A stretch of 16,879 nt of DNA from Planctomycetaceae bacterium (GTDB lineage Bacteria > Planctomycetota > Planctomycetia > Pirellulales > Thermoguttaceae): the NCBI GenBank assembly GCA_009776995.1, contig WRMR01000032.1, positions 1 through 16,879 of the forward strand. Reading direction: 5' to 3'. The position numbers and the translations under genes were made by a program. The notes below the pieces were generated by a model. That model worked only from the letters and a program-made list of their open reading frames with translations, was not told the origin of the DNA and ran no database searches. Each line of letters starts with the position of its first letter. The first letter of the stretch is position 1. This document shows positions 7,444-13,158 of this stretch, one piece after another.

Positions 7444-8751
7444 ATGAAAAGAAGAGACTTTTTGAAAATGTCATCCCAGGGGGTTCTGGGAACGTCGATG
7501 CTCCTTTCAGGGAGCATGGCTGTTTCCGCCCAGGACACTCCCAACGTCAAGAAAACCCGTGTCGCGATGATCGGCGTGGGCGGGCGCGGCCAAGGCCATA
7601 CCCATACCTTATCCTCGCTCTTTCCCGATGTGGAAATTGTCGCCGTTTGCGACCTGTACAAAGACCGCGCCGTATCCGCTGCCGCCGTCTGCGCGAAAAA
7701 TCAAACCCTGGAGCCGAAAATCTATGCCGATGGTCCCGATCGTTGGAAGGAATTGCTGGAAAAAGAAACGCTGGACGCGGTGATTATTTCCACGTATTGG
7801 GATTCTCACGCCGCCATCAGTGAGGCGGCACTCAAAAAAGGGATTTATGTCGGTTGCGAGGTTCCCATTGCATTGAGCGTGGACGAATGCTGGAAACTGG
7901 TCGAAGCCTCGGAAAAGTACAAAACTCCCTGCATGATGCTGGAAAACTGGAGTTTTCGGCAAGACAACCTCGCCCTCCTGAACATGATTCGGGCGGGATT
8001 GTTCGGCGACATGATCCATTCTCACTGTGCCCATTCCCACGATTGCATCGATCATTGGTTCTTTTCATCAAATGATGGAAAAGACCGCTGGCCCGCCGAG
8101 TATCTTCGGAAATACAACAGGGACTACTATCCGACACACAGCCTTGGTCCGGTTCTGAGTTGGCTCGACATCAATGTCGGCGACCGTTTCACTGAAATTT
8201 ATTCGACGGCTTCCGCCTCTCTTGGCATCAATGCCATGATGAAACGAAAGTTCGGCCCCGATCATCCCAGTGCCACGGAGACATTCAAGCAAGGCGACAT
8301 CGTCACGTCAACATTGAAAACGGCAATGGGCAAAACCGTCGTGATCAATCTGGACATGCAGTTGCCGCGGCCGTATTCCAATCGCTGGCTGGTTCAGGGA
8401 ACCCTGGGGGTTTATGATGAGGAAAAAGGATCCATTTATCTTACGGGGCAATCTCCAAAATATCACGAATGGGAACCGTGGACACCCTACCAGGAAAAGT
8501 ACAATCACCAATACTGGAAGAGTGCGGCTCAAGGCGGTCATGGCGGAACGGATTATATTGAATTACGCTTGTTGATGGATTCCGTTCAAAACAAATCGGA
8601 AGCCCCGCTGGATGTTTATGATTCCGTCGTGATGAGCGCGGTGGTCGAACTATCCGGGTTATCCATCGCGAAAAACCAACCTGTCGAGTTCCCTGATTTT
8701 ACGAAAGGGGCGTGGAAAACCCGCAAACCTTATTTCGGCGTTACAGGATAA
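7444..8751 (+). CDS. Tat-exported Gfo/Idh/MocA family protein, GH109-type
   Basis: This is a 435-residue protein. The N-terminus MKRRDFLKMS is a twin-arginine signal followed by a hydrophobic segment ending at SAQ (about residue 30), so it is exported folded with its cofactor. The NAD(P)-binding motif is IGVGGRG (residues 43-49). The usual EKP of sugar dehydrogenases is replaced by CEVP (138-141), followed by DECWKLVEASEK and MMLENWSFRQD. Other diagnostic blocks are YPTHSLGP (229-236), GGHGGTDY (364-371) and FPDFTKGAWKT near the end. This combination matches GH109 alpha-N-acetylgalactosaminidase-like proteins, which use bound NAD to break glycosidic bonds. AAGGA at 7430-7434 gives a fair ribosome binding site 9 bp before the ATG. 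It stands alone after a terminator, so it needs its own promoter. Activity on GalNAc is inferred; a related sugar-processing role is possible. Confidence 0.88.
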   Translation: MKRRDFLKMSSQGVLGTSMLLSGSMAVSAQDTPNVKKTRVAMIGVGGRGQGHTHTLSSLFPDVEIVAVCDLYKDRAVSAAAVCAKNQTLEPKIYADGPDRWKELLEKETLDAVIISTYWDSHAAISEAALKKGIYVGCEVPIALSVDECWKLVEASEKYKTPCMMLENWSFRQDNLALLNMIRAGLFGDMIHSHCAHSHDCIDHWFFSSNDGKDRWPAEYLRKYNRDYYPTHSLGPVLSWLDINVGDRFTEIYSTASASLGINAMMKRKFGPDHPSATETFKQGDIVTSTLKTAMGKTVVINLDMQLPRPYSNRWLVQGTLGVYDEEKGSIYLTGQSPKYHEWEPWTPYQEKYNHQYWKSAAQGGHGGTDYIELRLLMDSVQNKSEAPLDVYDSVVMSAVVELSGLSIAKNQPVEFPDFTKGAWKTRKPYFGVTG

Positions 8752-9059
8752 CCGCCGTGCTTGGGGGCTTGAGGGAGTCCTAATGCACTCCATGACTCCA
8801 ATCGAATGGAAAAAGTGTTCATTCCTGTGTCCGGTTTGAACTTGAATCCCTCAAGCTTCAAGCCTGTTGTCAAGCTTGTCACAATCACTCGCCGCGAGAT
8901 GGTGACGGGTGGCAGGGTATCCGGTTTGAGCGTGTTCGTGTTCGCTGTGGCCGCCTTCCTTTTCACAGAGATGGGAACCATCGCGCCGTCCATCCACTTG
9001 AACAACGTTTGGGCGTCGATGGTGCCGAAGCCATATGCAACGGGCGGAAAGCGTATGAT
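8752..9059. other. Unassigned segment, probably decayed
   Basis: Frames are open on both strands. The minus-strand frame (9059 to 8730) directly continues the AraC remnant's frame after its stop and contains YGFGTIDAQ, which vaguely recalls the end of subtilisin-like catalytic domains. It also runs into the 3' end of the GH109-type gene, so it is not a convincing gene. The plus-strand frame has a hydrophobic stretch but no start signal. No function is assigned. Confidence 0.3.
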
Positions 9060-9350
9060 TCAATGGAAAAAGGCTGGTGAGATGGACTGGTTATTTTTCC
9101 GGAATTCATTTGGGCCGACGCCAAACCGATTGGCAAACAGTTGGGTAAAATGCGGAACACTGCTGAAACCGACTTGTCGGGCCACATTGGCCAATGTCAA
9201 TCGCGTTACCATCAACAGTTCTCTGGCACGTTGCAGTTGAGCATTGACGATTTCTTCATGTGGTGTTTTGCCGAGACTTGCAAAAAACCTTCGCTCAAGT
9301 GTTCTCCTTGAAATATTCAACTGCCGGGCGATGTGGTCGATGGGTGCGAT
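9060..9350 (-). pseudogene. 3' remnant of an AraC/XylR-type regulator
   Basis: Reading leftward from 9350, the frame encodes IDHIARQLNISRRTLERRF, then GKTPHEEIVNAQLQRARELL, RLTLANVARQVGFSS and GVGPNEFRKN before a TGA at 9062-9060. This is nearly the whole double-HTH DNA-binding domain of a XylR-like AraC protein, and the PHEEI motif is typical. The N-terminal half is missing: a stop codon (TAG at 9353-9351) lies in frame immediately upstream of the first matching residues, where the DUF1559 remnant on the other strand begins. It differs from the intact regulator at 1392-2339, so it is not a recent copy of it. It probably regulated the divergent, also broken, DUF1559 gene. Confidence 0.85.
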
Positions 9351-9909
9351 CTATTGGTATCAATTCAATGCCTGGCATTGGGATAACGGCAGGGATTATA
9401 AATGTAATGCCGGGCCGTTTACCCGTTCCACCACGACAGGTGTTCCGGATGCCTGGGATGACGCCACGTTTGTCGGATGGAAATGCGGTCCTTCCATTTC
9501 ACGCTGGAGTGATGGAACATCGAATCAAATCCTTTACGGTGAAAAGCATGTTCCCAGCGGAAAAGTGGGGGTTTGCGACAGTTCCATTGGTGCGGATGGC
9601 AGAGATAATCGCTGGGATTGTACCTGGATGCATGGCTCCTATACCCCTCTTTGTTTCAACTCCCATTCCCGGGGGTTGGCGTGGAATGATCCCGAGGATA
9701 CCCATGAGACATTCAGTGTCCCGTTGTCTCGCGGTCCCAATGACACTTCGTCCAATGTGAATTGGGACAACTTCGGAAGTGCTCACCCGTCCACAGTCAA
9801 TTTTCTGGTTGGCGATGGTTCTGTCCACAGTTTCGGTGTCACCACGGACACTTACGTTTTAGTTTGTCTGGGAAGAGTGAATGATGGTAATGCCGTTTCC
9901 CTTCCTTAA
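9351..9909 (+). pseudogene. 3' remnant of a DUF1559 pseudopilin gene (B)
   Basis: From about 9352 the frame reads YWYQFNAWHWDNG and continues through SRWSDGTSNQILYGEKH to AHPSTVNFLVGDGSVHSFG, with the H-x9-DG motif, and ends GNAVSLP. It matches the C-terminal half of pseudopilin C at 10681-11793 (WWSDGTSNQLCIGEKH, HTGVCNFLVGDGSVHG, GNAVSIP). The prepilin signal and the N-terminal half are absent; upstream in-frame codons are antisense to the AraC remnant. Without a signal or ribosome binding site it is most likely not functional. It could serve as a donor for recombination with the intact paralogue. Lipoprotein B lies 37 bp downstream and appears intact. Confidence 0.88.
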
Positions 9910-9946
9910 GTTTCCATCTCCCTGTTATCGTAGAAATGGCCTGACC

Positions 9947-10351
9947 ATGAAACATTGTCTTTATTTGATCATCTTGAGTCCTCTTGTGTTCCTGACATTC
10001 GGGTGCAACAACAATGTCAAGGTTGTCGGCACGGTCAAATACAGTGGCGACGGATCTCTCGTGAACTCCGGGGAAATTGTTTTTTCTGACGGGGCAAACA
10101 GTGCAAGAGGAAGCATTAAAGACGGTCGTTATTCGGTTGGATTGCTGAAAGACGGGCAAGGAATACCAAAAGGAACTTATCAAGTCACTGCGGAGAGTAC
10201 TCGTCCGTCCCTTGGAGGACAACCCACCGAATCCTTTTCCATGCCGAAACCATTGACGGTGGATGTTCAAAAAAGCATGGAACTCGATATTGTTGTTGAC
10301 AAACTTAAACCGTTGGAGTTGCCATCGAATACCCCGCCAAACCGGCGTTAG
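9947..10351 (+). CDS. Small secreted lipoprotein B
   Basis: This is a 134-residue protein. The signal peptide MKHCLYLIILSPLVFLTFGC ends in a lipobox (LTFGC) with Cys20. The mature part has GTVKYSGDGSLVNSGEIVF, an IKDGRYSVG strand pair and the motif DGQGIPKGTYQV (residues 69-80). These are shared in order with lipoprotein C (DGIPPGTYRV), so B and C are paralogues of a small beta-sandwich domain. The ATG at 9947 is chosen because it puts the lipobox at a normal distance. It follows the broken pseudopilin B by 37 bp, so it may have lost its promoter or be transcribed from elsewhere. Molecular function is unknown. Confidence 0.85.
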   Translation: MKHCLYLIILSPLVFLTFGCNNNVKVVGTVKYSGDGSLVNSGEIVFSDGANSARGSIKDGRYSVGLLKDGQGIPKGTYQVTAESTRPSLGGQPTESFSMPKPLTVDVQKSMELDIVVDKLKPLELPSNTPPNRR

Positions 10352-10379
10352 GCTTTCTCCGGAAGTTTCAGTATCGGCA

Positions 10380-10429
10380 GGCGGTTCACGGCGTGACCAC
10401 CGCCCCACTGTTGTTGGATGGCGGTGGTC
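10380..10429. other. Two overlapping, mutually exclusive hairpins after lipoprotein B
   Basis: GACCACCGCC (10395-10404) pairs perfectly with GGCGGTGGTC (10420-10429) across a 15-nt loop. The same left arm, extended as GTGACCACCGCC (10393-10404), can instead pair with GGCGGTTCAC (10380-10389) with a two-base bulge. No T-run follows. It resembles the 6610-6636 hairpin in its core. The remaining 10352-10680 gap before pseudopilin C holds a lone TTGACA (10533-10538) without a good -10, and no gene. Confidence 0.6.
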
Positions 10430-10680
10430 TGACGAAAAACCACGTCGTTTCCGCTCTGCCAAGAACATTAATATATGCACGAACCGTGATGAACGACACA
10501 GCAGGCATGTCGCAAAAACGACTGTTTCGTTGTTGACAAAAGAAGGATTCTTGTGAAAAATAGACTTTGTGTAACTATTCAGTGGAATGAGAGCTAAAAT
10601 ACCGGTTTTCGCAAACATTCGAATGAAATGATACCAATTTTGTGTGTGTGCCAAGAACAATTTTTTGAAAGGGCTTGATT

Positions 10681-11793
10681 ATGAAAAAAGCTAATCTTGT
10701 TAAAATGGGGGGGGGCAACATGCTCGCTTTTACCCTCGTTGAGCTTCTCGTCGTCATCGCGATCATCGGAATTTTGATTGCTCTGCTTTTGCCCGCCGTT
10801 CAAGCGGCGCGGGAAGCGGCACGGCGGATGCAATGCACCAATAACCTGAAACAAATCGGGCTTGCCGTGCATAACTTCCATGATTCACGACGCGGATTGC
10901 CACCCTCAATTATCTGCCAGTGGCGTATGAGTTTGTTTCCTTTACTGTTTCCCTATATGGAACAACAACCTCTGTGGGATATGATTCTGACCAAACAGGA
11001 TATTTATGGCGACACATCCGACCGAAAATTCGTGACAGGGGGCGGTTGGTGGATGGAAGTCTGGGACAATGGCGTGAGCAACACATTTTTGACTGCCGAA
11101 GACCGCAGGCAAACCGGCAGCGTGCGAACTTATCATTGCCCGACCCGGGGGCGTTCGGCTCCTGCGATTGCCGATCCTCCGTCCGGGATTCGTTGGGATA
11201 ACGCAGGCCCCCAAGGCGATTATGCCTTCGTGGGGCGCAAAGACAGCCGTGCCGGTGACACAACCGAATGGTGGCAATTTGCAAACTCGGGTAACACAAA
11301 CCCTCATGGCCAAAACCTTTCAAGCCCATTCCGGATTGCCAATTCCGATGTGGATTTAGGCGCGCAAGGTGGTGGGAAACTGACCACCTGGACACCCCGA
11401 GATACCATGGCCTGGTGGTCGGATGGAACATCCAATCAGCTTTGTATCGGTGAAAAACACTTTCCACTGTCATGGCCTATTGGAAGGTGTAACAATGCCA
11501 ATGACAATAACCAGAGTCATCTTGCCGACTGTAGTTATTTGACGGCTCAACCCAATGGTGGTGGTGTTGTTTTTGTTTCCCGAACTTTCGATGATGGCCG
11601 ATTCATTGCCAAGGGAAATGAAGAAATCGGGCTTGCGGACGGCGGTGTATCCTACTTCGGAAGCCCACATACCGGAGTCTGCAATTTTCTTGTCGGCGAT
11701 GGTTCGGTTCATGGAATCAGTTCAACAGCTTCCGGAGATTTACTACGAAACCTCTCCAGTACTCGTGATGGGAATGCTGTGTCCATTCCATAA
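10681..11793 (+). CDS. DUF1559 pseudopilin-like protein C
   Basis: This is a 370-residue DUF1559 family member. The leader of 16 residues ends in Ala16, then FTLVELLVVIAIIGILIALL and PAVQAAREAARRMQCTNN follow. Glu21 is the counterpart of mature pilin Glu5. Mid-protein WWSDGTSNQLCIGEKHFP and the C-terminal PHTGVCNFLVGDGSVHG (His330, Asp340-Gly341) are family hallmarks. The ATG at 10681 has AAAGGG 7 bp upstream, giving a leader aligned residue for residue with pseudopilin A. It carries the same G9 tract (10707-10715). After the leader and signal region it resembles remnant B more than pseudopilin A. Lipoprotein C follows. Role: presumed envelope pseudopilin of unknown function. Confidence 0.93.
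   Translation: MKKANLVKMGGGNMLAFTLVELLVVIAIIGILIALLLPAVQAAREAARRMQCTNNLKQIGLAVHNFHDSRRGLPPSIICQWRMSLFPLLFPYMEQQPLWDMILTKQDIYGDTSDRKFVTGGGWWMEVWDNGVSNTFLTAEDRRQTGSVRTYHCPTRGRSAPAIADPPSGIRWDNAGPQGDYAFVGRKDSRAGDTTEWWQFANSGNTNPHGQNLSSPFRIANSDVDLGAQGGGKLTTWTPRDTMAWWSDGTSNQLCIGEKHFPLSWPIGRCNNANDNNQSHLADCSYLTAQPNGGGVVFVSRTFDDGRFIAKGNEEIGLADGGVSYFGSPHTGVCNFLVGDGSVHGISSTASGDLLRNLSSTRDGNAVSIP
10698..10721 (+). repeat. Shared 24-nt block with a G9 tract in the leader of pseudopilin C
   Basis: This block is identical to 5446-5469. The run is G10707-G10715, in codons Met9-Gly-Gly-Gly12. One extra G leads to a TGA after nine further codons; one missing G leads to a TGA about 19 codons beyond the tract. 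An in-frame ATG (Met14, 10720-10722) lies just downstream of the tract and could in principle restart translation before the FTLVE segment. Confidence 0.9.
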
Positions 11794-11805
11794 TCTGAAA
11801 ATTTG

Positions 11806-11865
11806 CTTTTCCAAAGGCACAAGGACCAGAACTCAAACCGGTGGCAAGTTTGTGCCTTGGAAAGC
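11806..11865. other. Long inverted repeat between pseudopilin C and lipoprotein C
   Basis: GCTTTTCCAAAGGCACAA (11805-11822) pairs with TTGTGCCTTGGAAAGC (11850-11865) with small bulges; the core is 14 bp with one bulged A. The loop is 27 nt. It starts 12 bases after the pseudopilin stop and no T-run follows. It may stabilise the upstream mRNA end or adjust the ratio of pseudopilin to lipoprotein. Confidence 0.65.
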
Positions 11866-11926
11866 TGACATGAATTTTCAACATTTTTCGCATCTTCGAT
11901 TGGGCGTATTGAAAAAGAAAGTCGGT

Positions 11927-12337
11927 ATGGGTTCAATGACAAACTGTTTGCGTTTTTTATTTCCGGGCATGTTCTTTTTTATTGTGGGATGTGGCCAAAC
12001 GCCGCTCAAAGGCACGGTTACGTTTGAGGATGGTCAACCGCTCATAACGGGGATGGTGGTTTTTGATGATGCTTCATCCTTGTCGCGTGCCCCGATTCAG
12101 CCCGATGGAACTTTTGTTGTTGGCACCAACAAGGCAAAGGACGGCATTCCACCGGGTACGTATCGCGTTTACATCTCCGGGGCGGTTGAGATGCTTGACA
12201 ATCCCGAAGGCCGTTTTCCACCCCCGTCACGGCCGTTAATCCATCCCAAGTATACTTCTGCCGAAACATCCGGATTGTCAATAACGGTTGACAAATCGAC
12301 AAAAAAGTGGGATATTACAGTGGAACCACCGAATTGA
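11927..12337 (+). CDS. Small secreted lipoprotein C
   Basis: This is a 136-residue protein. The hydrophobic signal ends in the lipobox FIVGC (Cys22), so it should be lipid-anchored. The mature part reads LKGTVTFEDGQPLITGMVVF, then IQPDGTFVVG and DGIPPGTYRV, matching lipoprotein B in order and spacing. The ATG at 11927 gives a compact signal peptide. An ATG at 11936 and an upstream in-frame ATG near 11870 are alternatives, and no strong Shine-Dalgarno settles this. It pairs with pseudopilin C and is followed closely by the DeoC-family gene. Function unknown; fold inferred as carboxypeptidase-regulatory-like. Confidence 0.83.
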   Translation: MGSMTNCLRFLFPGMFFFIVGCGQTPLKGTVTFEDGQPLITGMVVFDDASSLSRAPIQPDGTFVVGTNKAKDGIPPGTYRVYISGAVEMLDNPEGRFPPPSRPLIHPKYTSAETSGLSITVDKSTKKWDITVEPPN

Positions 12338-12405
12338 TCCCATCTCTGTCTTTTTGTTGCGACATGATCGCATCAAATGTCAATGTATTTGAGTTTTTTA
12401 CCAAG

Positions 12406-13128
12406 ATGAATCGTAATTTTTCCGATCTTTCCCGTTTGATCGACGTGAGTGCGGTTCGGGCAAACAGCACCGAAGACGAAGTGCGGCAAACGCTCCAAAC
12501 GGCTGTGGAATACGGTTGCATGGCCGTTTTTTCACTGCCGTGTTTCACTCCTTTCTTGAGTGAATTGATGATGGAAATCCCGCATACCGAACATCGTCCT
12601 GTCCTGGGAGGGACGGTTGGTTTTCCCGGCGGCGGGGAAATGACAAGCATGAAAGCGGCCCAGGCTCGCGAACTGGTCCATTGCGGTTGCCGCGAACTCG
12701 ATATGGTCATCAATGTCGGCTTTATAAAATCCGGCTTGTATGATAAAACACGAGACGATATCCTAGCGGTAAAACAGGCCATCGGAAACGTTTCGTTGAA
12801 GGTCATTCTCGAATGTCATTATCTTTCGGATGATGAAATCCGCCATGCAGCGGAGTTGGCTGTCGAAGCCGGCGCCGATTGGGTCAAAACATCGACCGGT
12901 TGGGCTCCAACCGGTGCCACCCTGGAAAACGTCGCGCTCATCACAAGAACGATCGGCCATTCCGCCCGCGTGAAAGCCGCCGGGGGAATCAGAAATTTGG
13001 CCACCTTGCTCAAAATGATCGATTTGGGCGTGGAACGTTTTGGTATCGGCAGCCACACCGTGGTTGCTGTTTTTGAAGAGTATGCACGTTCCCGGAAATT
13101 GGAGCAGGAACCGCATTACGTCGCATGA
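12406..13128 (+). CDS. deoC: DeoC-family aldolase (deoxyribose-phosphate aldolase-like)
   Basis: This is a 240-residue cytoplasmic TIM-barrel class I aldolase; DeoC splits 2-deoxyribose 5-phosphate into glyceraldehyde 3-phosphate and acetaldehyde. The Schiff-base Lys is in WVKTSTGW (Lys161), the proton-relay Asp in RELDMVINVG (Asp99), and the second Lys in ARVKAAGGIR (Lys190). GTVGFPGGGE (69-78) replaces the more common GFPxG form, and the N-terminal DHTLLKP block reads DVSAVRA here, so this is a divergent subgroup and its substrate could be another short aldol sugar. The start is uncertain: ATG 12406 begins at family homology, ATG 12364 would add 14 residues, and neither has a clear Shine-Dalgarno. 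It is 30 bp upstream of the hydrazine-synthase-like gene, so the two are probably co-transcribed. Confidence 0.88.
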   Translation: MNRNFSDLSRLIDVSAVRANSTEDEVRQTLQTAVEYGCMAVFSLPCFTPFLSELMMEIPHTEHRPVLGGTVGFPGGGEMTSMKAAQARELVHCGCRELDMVINVGFIKSGLYDKTRDDILAVKQAIGNVSLKVILECHYLSDDEIRHAAELAVEAGADWVKTSTGWAPTGATLENVALITRTIGHSARVKAAGGIRNLATLLKMIDLGVERFGIGSHTVVAVFEEYARSRKLEQEPHYVA

Positions 13129-13158
13129 CATTTAATACCACAGGAAGCAGGGAAAAAC

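Noticed and set aside
9839..10660. Minus-strand open frame of 273 codons
   Set aside because: It is antisense to lipoprotein B and the hairpin-rich gap; there is no domain, signal or start support.
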